A stretch of DNA of 64,000 bases from Cycas panzhihuaensis (Eukaryota > Cycadophyta), in contig CM041465.1 in NCBI GenBank assembly GCA_023213395.1, positions 250,983,741-251,047,740 on the forward strand, given 5' to 3'. The position numbers and the translations under genes are program-made. Positions 43,034 through 54,919 of the stretch are shown one piece after another. The notes below the pieces were generated by a model. That model saw nothing but the letters and a program-made list of their open reading frames with translations. It ran no database searches and was not told the DNA's origin. The first letter of the stretch is position 1. Each line of letters opens with the position of its first letter.

Positions 43034-45531
43034 GAAGCAATTAGATAGATAAGGGAGGATGGTAAATAATTAAGAGAAAGATATTTTGGTAGAACTACAA
43101 GAGAACAAGGGAATTCATAGGTGGTGCAAAGGTAAGAGTTGATAGCTACAATAGGTTTTAATTCAAATGAAATCCATATTGGGATAGAATAATGTTAAAT
43201 TTGAAGGTCCTATAGGGCATAAATAATCTAGATCTAAACTATCGAGTAGTAGGTAGAAAAGATACTAGCACACAACTTATATTAGATGCTAAGATGTTGT
43301 TATTAAAGGGAATAATGGAAATTTACTTTACTTTTATACTTTAAACTTGCATACACATCATAACACCAAGTAGGATTCAATCATTAGAGGGGATTAGTGG
43401 TCTACAACCAAGATCCGAAGTCGCTAAATGGTCCAACCAACCTAGACTTGAATTACCATGTGGTAGGTGGGGCTAAGATCATCATGAAACCTACCTTAGA
43501 TGCCAAGATAGTGGTCTATGATAGTAATTATTAGGAAAAGGGGGTATGCTAAGGTAAATACCCTATTCACTTAGGTGACTTATTTGATAGAGTGGATGGG
43601 TCATGTGATCCCTCAATTGATCTAAGGATACAAGAAAGAATTTGAGAAGTGAAAGTCCTTGAAAAAACATATGGCATAAGTGGGATTAACAATGGACTTT
43701 AGATGTAGACGAGAATGCAAAGATGATGAGAGAGTAAAGGGGAAACCAAGGATTAGTAAGCACTAGGACTAAGTAATTAAAACTTAAGTGGAAAGAGTAG
43801 AATTAATCCTCATCAACTATAATAAATAAGTGTAGAATAGGGTAAAAGATGACTGTAAATCAAAGAAAGTGAAACTAGAATGAGGATAAAGGAACTAGCC
43901 TAACACCAACTAAACTTAGCTAGTTTTTAATAGAAGAAAGGAGCTTGTAAAGGAGGATATGTAGACCTAAATAAAACTATATTAAATTACTAACCTATAG
44001 TAAATAAGTAATTAAACCTACAAAACACTAGAAAACATAAGTAAAAATAGGATCTAATGAAAGATATGGTAAAAAAAAGGTAATAAATAATTAATAATCA
44101 GGAAACTAATTTATTATTATTTCATTCTTTTAACCAAAAAGTAGGAGTGAGGGTGAGAGTGAGAGTGCCCTTAAGTAATGAACATAAGGGAAGGTTTAAA
44201 AGATTATACTTATGCTAAAGTATATTATAGTTTTAGGGTCATTACAAAGCATGGAAACTTAAAAAAAAAAGGCTTAGAATGAATGGAGAATAGGGACATT
44301 AAATCCTAGAATGAACGGAAATAACCAAGAAGGATTAAATATACCACCCTCATAAATTCAAAGTCACTGAGTTCATTAAGTAACCAAAGTTAGCAAGTAA
44401 AATAATCTAAACTAAATTTCTAAGGGTGGAGGATTAATTATATTAACTACCTTAACAAGGAATTAAATAAAACTTTGAAAGAACATACCTACAAAGAGTT
44501 ATAAGTCCCTATTATTGAGAAAACTAGGTCCCAATAACTAGAAATAGCCACCAAGATCTAAACTGTTTTACAACTAGTTATAGAAATTAAAATTAAAATT
44601 TAATATGTAAGTTCTTAAACTAGAGATAATATAATAAATAAATTAGAAAGCCAAAGCACCATATATACATCAGATATAATATGGTAAAACCCTAGCAGTG
44701 TCCTAGGAAAACATCTACACAGACAAGGTATCGATCTTTATTATCCAAAAGTGGAGAAATGTATATAATCTGTAGTAGAATACTCATAGCAATAATAACC
44801 AATAACCTCTTCTCAATACAGTACATCTAATACATCGAATACCATCAACATAACAAAAAAAACACCATAAATTAGGCTATATGAGAGAGTCATATAAGGC
44901 ACAAATCTTGACTATTAAATTTAGGGTATTTTAAATGAACAACCATGATTCTCTTTATAATTTAATATGTTTTATAGTACTAGCTTTTTGGATTAGGGGT
45001 TACCACTCCTGAACCCCCTCTTTGTAGGGGGGGTTTGACACCCCATGCACCCCCTAGCCAAGGGGGGCTCTTGCCCCCTTTAGATCACCCCACAAAAGTT
45101 TAAGGGGGAAACTGTGCTACCAACCTATCAAAAATTTACCTCCAAAACATTGTTGTCACATTATCTAACACTTATCATCATCATGTCACCTAATTAACCA
45201 ATGCTCATATGACCGTTCTAAAACGAGACTTGTTACTTAATGGATAAACCCTTGCATCCATTTAAAAAGTAATAAATCTTTAAGGTATATTAAATTCTCC
45301 ATTGGTTATTTCTAGGTGTAAGAGGTTTTTAGGGTCCTTTACCCTACTCAAGACCTCCTTAGCCCACAATTCTCATGAGGGACCATCTAATTAAATATTT
45401 CCTTCCATCCTAAGGTTTATCTTACCAAAAACTTAATCATTCTAAGACTTCATTTTTAGGGCTTAAGTTGCCTTATGCTTGTATGAGGGCATGAAGATTA
45501 CGTACCTCTAAGCACTAAGCTTAAGAAGAAG
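43034..45531. other. Decayed, possibly LTR, sequence left of gypsy-2
   Basis: No coding pattern. A diverged direct repeat of about 70 bp occurs at about 43220-43300 and 43435-43505 (shared 'ttagatgc(t/c)aagat'). GC-rich hairpins at 45018-45110 resemble those inside LTRs of Tat-type gypsy elements. On position (right after the pol end of gypsy-2 on the minus strand) part of this could be its 3' LTR, but no 5' partner was found. Confidence 0.4.
45018..45110. repeat. Cluster of three C5/G5 hairpins
   Basis: CCCCCT-ctttgt-AGGGGG, CCCCCT-agcca-AGGGGG, and CCCCCTT with AAGGGGG about 20 bases downstream follow each other within about 95 bases in otherwise AT-rich DNA. The stems are perfect. Confidence 0.85.
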
Positions 45532-45670
45532 ATTATAGTTTAAGCTCATTATAGAGCATAAATAGTTTAACCTTATTTTAGAGTGTATTATAATTAACCT
45601 CACAATGAAATGTAAGTAGTTTAACCTCATTTCAAAGTTGATCATCGTTTAAGCTCATTATAGAGTGAAG
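45532..45670 (-). repeat. Imperfect ~30-bp tandem repeats after gypsy-2 pol
   Basis: Four to five copies of a unit like TAGTTTAACCTCATTATAGA follow each other, starting near 45537, 45568, 45623 and 45649, between the gypsy-2 pol stop and the presumed polypurine/LTR side. Confidence 0.75.
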
Positions 45671-45689
45671 GGGATGAGTTAGGCATAAT

Positions 45690-46110
45690 ATAGATGGAGG
45701 AACTTAGAGTTAACAAGACTCTTGAGTTCACTCCCATCCATCATGGAAATACTATATGCTTTATTGTCTAGATCATTGATCATTAGATAAGGAATAATCC
45801 TTTTAGGCATGACTTTACATTATCTCTCATGAAGGTATTCAAACTTTAAGACCTTATCACCTATTTTAAACTTACAGAGACGTAGATTCCTATCACTTGG
45901 GCCTTTCTCGTTGAAGAGATGATGGTCTGATGAGTGCAAAGATGCATCTCGTCAAGTTGCTCAAGCTTGAGGAGGTGAGTTTGGCATAACTATGCTTCAT
46001 TAATAAATCCTTTAAGGGAAATCCTAATAGATGAAATCTTAACTTCCAATGGTAGGATGGTCTTGAGTGATTTTTTGACATGTAGTTTGAAGGTATCTAG
46101 ATGTCAAGGA
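45690..46110 (-). pseudogene. gypsy-2 integrase C-terminal relic
   Basis: Frames read ILPLEVKISSIRISLKGFIN, YAKLTSS, LEQLDEMHLC and KIGDKVLKFEYLHER, ending MMDGSELKSLVNSKFLHLYY with a stop near 45690. This is the conserved end of Tat-type integrases (YGxEAVLPxE, QLDExR, GDxVLKK, MDGxExxxPVNxxxLKxYY). Two frameshifts and stops. Confidence 0.7.
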
Positions 46111-46118
46111 TGGAAAAA

Positions 46119-46599
46119 TCATTGGCATAGATGCATAGGCCTAGCCCTTAGAATATAGGTATGATGTTGGACTACTATAATAGGGTGGATTGCCATTGTA
46201 TCAAAAGGGTCTAATATAGAAATGGATGAGCGCTTAATGGAGGATTCCTTGACTTGATAAACTTCTTGTGGGGAGTAGTTAGCTCTAACTTTTATGATAT
46301 GAGGATCATTCATGATGTCAAAGTTGACATCAATAATTTCACCATCTAATAGGGTGGAACCCTTCTCAAAGTGAAGAGGGGCAGGGTTGATAAGTGATGT
46401 GGTTAAAAGGGCTTCTTAAACTTGAGAAGCTAATGGAGAAGAAGGGTGAATATATTTAGCAAATCCTAACTTGTAATGGTTGGGTAATAAGTTAGGGGAT
46501 GAACCAACAAGGTGTTTTAAGATAGCTTCGTCATTCTCAAAATGGTTGAGACTATGAATGGCTTAGCTAATTATTTTTACATCTTTGATTTTAATGCCT
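46119..46599 (-). pseudogene. gypsy-2 linker relic of unclear identity
   Basis: The frame 46119-46313 (MNDPHIIKVRANYSPQEVYQ) is fairly open and lies between protease and integrase tail. I cannot assign it to a domain. It may be the protease-RT linker left after a deletion. Confidence 0.4.
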
Positions 46600-47100
46600 T
46601 TACTATTAAAAGGCCTATCAAATTCAAAATATTGACTAACCAAAGGGAAATAAATGGTGGTTTAGTCTCATCATTCTTAGGAAGGGCATATTCCATGAAG
46701 ATTTATTATTATTGGGGCTTATGGCAATGATGAACTACTTAGACTTCCCCTTCATAAAAAAATAGAGTTCACCAAAATCAAAGGAATAAATGGCTCCCAT
46801 CTGGTTCATCCAAGGCCATCCCAACAACATATTATACTCAAGGTCTAAATCAATAATGGGAAACTTGGTTACTATGGTTTTTCCCCAAAGTGTGAGGGGA
46901 AGAGAGACCTAACTAATATGTACCATTTGTATTTTGTTAAATCCTTAGCACACCCAATTGATACGTTTGAAAGTAGATATGCCAAGGGGCTTAAAGAACT
47001 AAAGGGATAGGAAGCTAGTACCAATGCCTTTATTGACAATGATCCTTTTATAGGTCCATTCACCACTTAGGATATAAATGACAAAGGGAGGGATGTTTCA
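46600..47100 (-). pseudogene. gypsy-2 protease relic
   Basis: Minus-strand text KALVLASYPFSSLSPLAYLL (N-terminal side, 46872-47066), then after a stop FPIIDLDLEYNMLLGWPWMN and QMGAIYS. The last two are the diagnostic DxxYNxLLGRPWxHxxxAxxS block that ends the protease of Tat/Athila elements. The catalytic D-S/T-G is not preserved. Confidence 0.72.
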
Positions 47101-47263
47101 ATACTTGTGATAATTGCTAAAGTGAGAAGGGTCAAAGGTAATAAAATGCTCACTTGAGTTTAATTATTTGAAGCTAAGGGCATTGAGTAAGAGTTAGGTT
47201 TTCTTAGGGTAATTCTTAAGTAAATCAAGCATAAAAATCCTTATAGATATAAACTTGGGCTTC

Positions 47264-49788
47264 TCAATGATGAAATGTCTTTAATCTTAGAAATCTAAGG
47301 GGAAATACAATAAAAATTAATTTCAATAGGTTGATGTGATATTTTAGGGATTTTATACGTTCACTTAGATGAAGAGCCAGTTTCAAAATTCTTTGACTTA
47401 TGAGTTTTAACCTCAAGGAGGTTAGCCATCCCCACCATGTTGATGGTTTTATCTTGGGAATCTTAGCCATCCTTAGGAGGGGTCTTTTAATTTTGATAAT
47501 TATTATTTTTACCCTTAATATACTTGGTAGGAGTGGAACCTTCTTCAATTTTAGACTCAAAACTAGAAGAGTGATTTCCTCCTTAGTGGGATTCTTTCCT
47601 TTATATTTGTCTTTGTGATTAAGAAAAGGGTCAACATGAATCAATAAGTCCTTATTCTAATGGGATGGTTATTGATTAGTTGGGGCACAATTCATTCTAG
47701 GTTATTAAGTTTATTATACTCAAAATAATCGTGAGTATCTACTTAGTAATATATGTACTAAGGGCCCTTTCGGTTAGAAGATGGAGGAAGAGCCTTTGAT
47801 AGTTTGTCAAAATTTTGATCTACAAGATGGAATGTCTTAAAATCCTTTGAAGGTTTAAGAGAAAATGTTGAAAGCTTGATCGTGATAGAATATCATATAG
47901 AATGTAGGGTAGAGGAAAGTTACTCATAAGCCTTGTCACCTTAGATACGTTTAAGTTCACAAGTAACCACTTACATGGGAACAAAAAAGGACTTATTCAA
48001 CTTCTTGACTCCAACTTAAATTTCAAAAGACTCAAGGGCTAAACACCTATTTATAGTACTTTTATAGGTAGTGGGTTTGAGTTTTAGCACCTCAAGGTGG
48101 ACATGAGGCTTAAGCACATTGGTGAATAGGTTAAAAAAATGGTCATCAACTAAGGGACATTAGCAAGCATGAACTAAGTCTTGAAAGTGACAAATAAAAT
48201 CCCTAAAGGACCCATCTGCCTCTTGTTTAATTGACAAGAGTGCTCCTTATCTTAAAAGGATAAGCAATATTGAAATAATTGATGAACAAGTCTACAAGTT
48301 GTTGAAAGGAAAGGATGGATATATGTGGTAATCTGTAGAACCATTTTTGGGCATTATCCACCAAAGTTTTTGGGAAGATTCTCATCATGATATGGTCATA
48401 TAGTAAGTAGGGAGTGCATGCTAGTGAAAAAGATTTCACATGAGTAACTGGATCTTATTCAAATCACCACTAAACTTATGTAATTTAGGTACAAATGGTG
48501 AGAGTAAATAAAAGATGACATATTAAGAGATGGGGTTCCTCTTATAATCAGTGAAGGTCCTCCTTAACATAAGAGAAGAGGAGGAAGAAAGTAGGTATGC
48601 ACTATATTGAAGGATAAGACCCACTCGATAAGTAAGTTGACCTTGGGGAGGAGTAGAGTAAGTGATGCCTAATGCACCTAAGAAGAAGATGGACCACCAT
48701 GCAATTGAGGAGATGATTGCATGTGAGTCATGTTAGTCCAAGGTTCTTGAGAAATGGGCATATTGGATTGTGATAGGGCCTAAGGAGCATGGATTTTTCC
48801 ACCAAAAGGAGGCTATGTACCTAAGCCTTAGTATGATGTGAATGGCTAACTATAGGATCCTCTAGGTTAGGGATCAACTCCCCAAGCAGGTTGAGAAGTG
48901 GATATGGAAATTGATTACTAAAGGGATGGGGTGATACCAATAGAAAGTGGATGTGGTTATATATAAATAAGAGGCATCTGATTGAGGGGAATATATCCCA
49001 CTTAAATAGAGTAAATCAACATTGAAATAGGTGCTTGAGTGGATGAGAAAGAGTGGGAAAACCTATGTAAAGGAGGAAGGGATTGTCCCCATGTAGGGTT
49101 GGTAGATGTACTAACCTCTTTTGAATGGATAAGGGATTACCCTCAAGTAAGGTTGGTAGATGTACTAACCCTTTATGAAAGGGTAATAAATGTATGGGAT
49201 CAAAAGGTGGTGTGATAAAATAGGTTGGAGGAATGAGAGCACCTTACATAGGACCATATTTGAAAGATGAAGGACCTTAAAGGGACATGGAAGTTTTAGA
49301 GTCTAAAACTTAGGTATCAGATATATATATAGTATGTCAAGAGGTGGGTGTCATAAAAGATGTTAAAGACCAAGGGTAGCTAGTGGTAGTGGAAACCATT
49401 TGATGAGAAACATGGGGAGTTCCTACTTATGTAGGGTAGCCCAATCTAAGGATATTAAGGAGAGGGTCATTAGAAGGTAGATCATCGCCTTGAGAAGGAG
49501 GTAGATTAAAGCCTTGATGGGGTATGCCTTAAAGAGAGGAAAACTCCCTAAAAGGGAGTTATTCCAATGTGTGATTAACCAAACTAGTTGTGTGTGATGG
49601 CCTACTAATATGTTGGGTAAAAAATATAGGCATATGAGTAGGAGTTAGTGAAGGGTATAAGGAGATTGAGCTCCTCTAAGTTGAGACTTAAGTGAGGGTA
49701 TGGAATCATGGGCTCTAGGTTGAAGTCCTTGAATACAAGTAGATCATCTAGTTACCTTGAAGGTTAAAGGCTTTTTTTATTTACCCAT
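47264..49788 (-). pseudogene. gypsy-2 gag relic
   Basis: The likely start ATG is 49786-49788 (MGK-KKPLTFKVTR). A long Pro/Ser/Gln-rich, low-complexity N-terminal half follows (49700-48500). The Retrotrans_gag core is at 48227-48439 and just left of it: DHIMMRIFPKTLVDNAQKWF, YRLPHISILSFQQLVDLFIN, YFNIAYPFK. The segment 47264-47644 is Lys-rich (KGKNPTKEE) and is probably the nucleocapsid side. Stops are frequent in the N-terminal half and sparse in the core. Confidence 0.75.
49097..49204 (-). repeat. 54-bp tandem repeat in gypsy-2 gag
   Basis: GGTTGGTAGATGTACTAACC occurs at 49097-49116 and 49151-49170 within two diverged 54-bp units. The length is 18 codons, so the frame is kept: on the minus strand it duplicates VSTSTNPTWGQSL-like text. 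Confidence 0.85.
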
Positions 49789-52317
49789 GGTGGATGATAG
49801 GGCAAGAAGTTTGACTAAATGTGGGTAAAATATACTTGGGTGATAAAGTAATCTTGAAAGTATAAGGCTAAGTGATAAGAAAAGGTTCTTAACCAAATGG
49901 TAAGAGGAATGGTGCTAAAGCAAATGGCAAGAGGAAGGTGCTTAAGCAATAAAGGATCCTTAAGAATGTAAGGACAAGTGATGAATAAAGGGTACCAAAG
50001 ATAATAGGGTGCTCTTAAAAGTATAAAGGTATAAGTCCAAGAGATGAAAGATCGATGCTAAACCAAGTGGTAATTATATAAATAGAAGAGTTCTTGAATA
50101 AAGCGTGCTTAATAAAGTGAGAGAAAGGTTCCCAAATGACAAAGGGCTCTTAAAGGTGTAAGGGTTAGGTGTATGAATGATGTGTACCAATCAAATGTAA
50201 AAGACTCTTAAAGGCATAAGGAAAGAGCGTAATGTGATCAAAAGAGGGTATAAGACCAAGTGATAATGTGACCAAGACAAGAGTAGGTATATGATCAAAA
50301 GAGGAAATGAGGTTCTCACTTACTTACTATGGTCAATGTTCACTTGGGATTTTAGGAGGTCCCAAGTGGACTAGCCCTCCTATAGGAAGAAGGGGTGTAA
50401 TGAATGGAAGAACCAAAGAAAGTATAATAAAAGGTCTTTTAGGGACTCACAGAAGGACACGATATAGAGTTGATCCAAGGTAAGACTCTAAAAAGGTATG
50501 AATGGCCTAAATTAGACCTACATAATGGCAAAGATAAAGGTAGACTCAAACATAATTTATAACTTTGTATTTTTATTTTTTAGAGATTAAGAGAAAGGGA
50601 TTATAAAAGTGGGGAATAGTTTAAAAGGAAATCATATGAGTCTTTATTACCTTTTCTATGCCCCTTACTATGTTGAACCAATGTTGTCTAAGGCTTGGGT
50701 ATTAGTGCTTGATCATACCTCACTTTGTATGCTAACTTATAACCAAACATGCTTAGCCAAAAATGATAGATCCCAGTTAGGGTCATTGCTTTATAACTTT
50801 GATTTTATTATGAGTCTCCTTATATTTCTACCTAATGAGAAGAGGATACTACCCTTATATCTCCTTGATGCCCCTCACCTTATATATCGATAGTGAATTG
50901 GGTACTTTTAGGATCTTAAATTCATATGTTCAAGGGTGATAATCTTCATAATTATTATTTTTATTATAGGGAGTCTAATGCATATAAGCATATATAATAA
51001 TGTATGCAAATTAGAATACCTAAATAAACATACTAGGCAAATATGTAATTTTACTTTAAATTATTCATACTAAGTAATGTGGAAATGAAACAAACATGTC
51101 TCTACAAACAAACCTAAAAAACAAAACAAAAACCAAGATATCTAAGTCCAAGTGTACTTACACTTGGCTTGCCACTTTTATAATCACATGACCTATGTGA
51201 ATAAAGGAAATGAGCAAGTTTAATAGAAAAATAAGAGGGAAAAGGTGAAGAAAGAAGGGGATTACCCTTGAGGAGGTATCTTGCTTTGTAAGGTTTATTA
51301 ATTATCTTAATTAAATGTGATATGTTATTTTCTCCAAGTATAAAGGTTTCTTAAATTAAGTCTTAAGGGAGGTCACCTCATGTGAACTAGATTACTATAA
51401 GACATGGCATACCTCAAAGAGAAAGTTATGCAAAGTGGATCTTAGTTGAACCCACTTTGCTGCCACAAGTTACAATGAAAATTATAAAAAAAAGGTAAAT
51501 TCTTGAATGAAAGGATTTATTGCATGTTAGTATACCTACTTAAGGAGGTGGTAGGCACCTTAGAATTGTGCTTTGAAGATAGTGAATCCTACAAATGAAA
51601 TGCTAGTGAGGATAGAGGAGGTGAGGCAATCATGTATGTATGAAAAATAGGCTTAAACAAGCAAAGCTACCATAATCAAGAGGAAGCCCCTTCATTGTGA
51701 ATCTAATCATAATGACAAGTGCAATAAGAAATCCAACTTGAAGTGGTGAAAATCAAATAAGAAGCATCCAAGCAATAATCTTCATCCAAGTAAAATGTTT
51801 AAGTATAACTAAGCCAAATCTTATGCCTAAAATTCTAATAAGTAGATTCAAATATGGAGGGTTGTTAATGATGCCTTAAGAGAGCTAAAACCTACTAGAA
51901 ATCAAAATGTAAACTCACAAAAAAATATGAAAAAGAGGGGATTTGGAGGAAAAATGAAGTTCCAATGTTATGGATAAAAGAGGGTTGTGATATCCTTCTC
52001 CTTTGAAGCTAACAATCTTCAAGCAATACACTCAAAGAGATCTTCAACAAGTGATACTAATCTCTAAACCTATATACACAAGAAAACAAAGAAATAAATT
52101 AGCAAAAAACACTAAAAGGACATCATTTTGTTAAGCCAATGAAGAGCTTTCAAACCAAATGAGCATATGGGAATTCATAGGCTTCCTTGAATGTGATTTT
52201 TACTAAAAAAACCACTTGTTTGTGCCTAAGGTTTCTCAATGAAGTATTTAGTAGGATAAAAAAAATTACATACTAAATCAAGCCAAAATACATGATTTTT
52301 TAAAAAGTCACTAAATA
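49789..52317. other. gypsy-2 leader and unassigned sequence
   Basis: 49800-50340 contains a degenerate repeat with 'gctcttaaa(a/g)gt(a/g)taa-g' units (about 50010, 50148, 50210) suited to a retroelement leader. 50341-52317 shows no coding: the 94-codon plus-strand frame at 50609-50893 has no family signature. The 5' LTR of gypsy-2 should be here or further right, but I cannot pair it with anything on the left. Confidence 0.45.
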
Positions 52318-52552
52318 GAATTTTGATAGAGAAGTTTGGCAGATAGGCCCTATCAAAATCATAATGGTATCATTAAAATAGTATAATAATGCCACCAAAG
52401 TTTTGATAGTACCATCAAAAATTTGAGGATATTTTAGACCACCATAATTTTGGTGGTATACCATTAAACTAATTTAGCAGACATAGAACAATTTTGATAG
52501 GGCCCGTATAATGGTGGCAGACTAACCCTATCGAAATCCAAAAACATATATA
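52318..52552. repeat. Foldback (MITE-like) sequence
   Basis: An exact 14-bp inverted repeat (GGCCCTATCAAAAT, 52346-52359; ATTTTGATAGGGCC, 52491-52504) lies inside weaker outer inverted repeats. The outer pair is TTTTGATAG-GAAGTTTGGCAG (52321 on) against CTGCCACC...CTATCGAAA (to about 52549). Two smaller palindromes sit in the loop: TTTTGAT-6-ATCAAAA at 52401-52420 and ACCACC-8-GGTGGT at 52438-52457. No coding. A clear TSD was not found. Confidence 0.65.
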
Positions 52553-52689
52553 AAAAATAAGACATTCAATAAGAAAATATTAAAACAAGAGCATAAGATT
52601 ATTCAAAAATCAAACTTAGATATAATAAAGGAGAATGTCTAGAATTTTAAGTGGGAAAATTTTAATTTTATATGCATTGATTATAATCA

Positions 52690-52751
52690 TTAATACCTTA
52701 GGAAAGGGGGTTCAAAGCATAAGTTGATAATATACCAAGTAAGTAACACCA
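52690..52751. repeat. Repeat unit flanking E6, left
   Basis: AAAGGGGGTTCAAAGCATAAG and AAGTAACACCA here correspond to AAAGGGGTTCAAAGTAGAAG and AAGTGACACCA at about 55325-55374. E6 seems to have inserted inside a short tandem repeat of its host sequence. Confidence 0.65.
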
Positions 52752-53094
52752 TGTAATAGGTTTATATATATTACCTCCTCAATATGCAAACAAGATTAAG
52801 AAACCCAAGAGATATGGAGGTGGATGAAGAGAAAAATGGAGATGGAGTACATCAAAATCAATTAAATGGCTATAATAGAATGAATTTCAATAGAATAAGT
52901 ATTTGATTAATATAACATAACCATTATAATATACAAAGTGGGGTATTTATAGCAAAGGCATCACCCTCTCCTCAAAATATTATATTCATCTACCTCTAAG
53001 CTAGCCTATCCCCCTTTTCTTTATTATTTAATTCCCTTAAGCTTGACCTCTGCTAACCTACTAACCTAATCTCTCATGTAGTGAAGGCTCAACA
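52752..53094 (-). repeat. E6 left (3') LTR
   Basis: 343 bp. Shared with the right LTR: TTACCTCCTCAATATGCAAA, TAGAATAAGTATTTGATTAA, GTGGGGTATTTATAG and ACCTACTAACCTAAT. The sequence just inside (CTATCCCCTTAG) is a weak polypurine complement. Confidence 0.88.
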
Positions 53095-53249
53095 CATTCT
53101 CTATCCCCTTAGATGCTTTTCTCTTAAAGCATCTTAATATAAAAGACATAAGACCACCACTTGCTTGTGCTAATATGTTAAATATAGAAGTTTAATCTTA
53201 GTGTTTCCAAGTGGAAATGATTGCTTCTTTCTTATTTAATGAAGTAAGG

Positions 53250-54093
53250 TGCATACCATATAGGTGTGGACTAGATAAGATCACAAAATAGGGTGGTCTA
53301 TTTTATTTAGTATTATCATGAAAGAAATTTGGTCCCATGATATAATAAATTGAGTACCCATAAGAATTGGGACCTAAATGCTCTTGCAACATGAATGGCG
53401 ATTATGCCTTGATTATACTAAGATCATGTCCTTTAGAAGAGATGATGACATTATTATCCAAAGGGTCTTCCTTATGATCCAAAAGCTTACCTTGTTTATC
53501 CTACAATACATTGTCCTCCTCCAAGGTCATAAAGACCTAGTCGTTCATATTATCATGTGGTGGAGATGTAGGTGAAGAGACTTTAATTTGCTCATATTGG
53601 TCCTATAAAACATCTTATGCTAAGTGATCTTATTCATCCAAAACCTTTTCTATATAACCTTCCATTGAGGTTATGTAAGGTGGTGGGGAAGTAGAGGATG
53701 CATTAGAGGAGAGTGCCTTGAGCTCACTAGATATTCTCCTAAGACTAGTAACTATATTTTCAAGGATTATACTCATTATTTTCCTAACTTTTTCTTCTTG
53801 TTCTTCTTTTTCTTCTTCCTCTTACTTAGCCTCTCCTTTCGCAAGGATATATTGATGAAGAAGGAATTCTTCGTATAGAGTAAAAACGAAGAGATCCTAG
53901 GTTGGCTTGTAGGTATTATGGCATAATCACCATCATGCCCACCAATGAAGGGGACTTTCTAATTATTAAATACCTTCATAAATCTTACCATACTTTATCA
54001 AGTTGTCATCTTCAAAGTATGTGAGCATGGCCTCAAACTCATCAAAATTGATTGAACCATTAAGACTAAAATAGAGAAGTGTGATCATGATGA
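53250..54093 (-). pseudogene. E6 internal ORF relic, unknown family
   Basis: A minus-strand frame from an ATG at about 54093 (MITLLYFSLNGSINFDEFEA) reads about 280 codons with roughly a dozen stops, most of them at codons one transition from Gln, Trp or Arg. An acidic segment FDEFEAMLTYFEDD is followed, after a damaged stretch, by a KE-rich coiled-coil-like segment (EEEEKEEQEEKVRKIM, about 53830-53780), then SLRRISSELKALSSNASSTS and an acidic/Pro tail. It lacks capsid, knuckle, protease and RT motifs. It could be a diverged gag, an accessory ORF or captured host sequence. Confidence 0.55.
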
Positions 54094-54919
54094 TTTTTTT
54101 TTTAGGGTGTGTCTATAGCCAATTATTCTCCTTATTTTAAAGCCTTTATAGGGTGTCTTTAGGCCATTTCACTATAACTCTCATTTTTTCTTAATTTTTT
54201 ATTTGATAATTCTTTGATAAGAAAAGGATATACTATGACCTCAAGAGTAATGACATGCTAACTAAAGCTTGAATGGCCTAAAAATTAATGTAAGAAAAAA
54301 TTATAACATAAAGTAGAAACTTTACTTTTAAACTTTAATATCCAGTAAAAGTAGCTCTAAAATACATAAAATCTATCCTAAAATAATGGCCTCTAAATTA
54401 TAATTCCAATGGTTTATATGGACTTAAATTTTGATACTTATATGAAAAGTCATGCTCATTTTAAGGAAGGTGTACTCTTAGGGCTTTTAGGGACTATAAT
54501 AATACCTTCTACTAATTTGTTAATAATATTTTATAGTAACCTCTAATAGACCTAAAATCACTTCTAATAGAAAATAGACTTTAAAATGCATAGAATAAAA
54601 AATTAATTTGAGATTGATTGTATACTTTAGCTAAAATTATGATTATTTAAAATTGAGGTAGAAATATTTTGGCCCCAAAGGTAATGGTAAATAATAGGTT
54701 AAAATTAAATCCATTATAATTTTTATAATTTTATCCCAAAACCTACAATGTAACCACTCATATAGAATGGGCTTAATCATCTCAAATTTGTCATTTATTT
54801 TTTGAAATTCATTTATTTACACTCCAAAACATGCATTTCTTTGATAGGCCAAACCTTAGTTATACCTTTAAAACCTGTATTAAAGTAGAAAGGATAAAAA
54901 AAATTTACTAAATAACATT

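Larger units (their letters stand above)
45671..50340 (-). mobile_element. gypsy-2: Tat-like Ty3/gypsy element, internally deleted
   Basis: Minus-strand coding relics in gypsy order: gag (49788 to about 47260), protease (about 47060-46600) and the integrase C-terminus (about 46110-45690). RT, RNase H and the integrase core are missing: only about 500 bases lie between protease and integrase tail, where more than 2.5 kb is expected. Neither LTR is certain. Motifs (FPIIDLDLEYNMLLGWPW, MDGSELKS) point to the Tat/Athila side of Ty3/gypsy. Confidence 0.65.

Noticed and set aside
50609-50893. 94-codon plus-strand frame
   Set aside because: No motif, no context, and in the opposite direction to the surrounding gypsy-2 relics.
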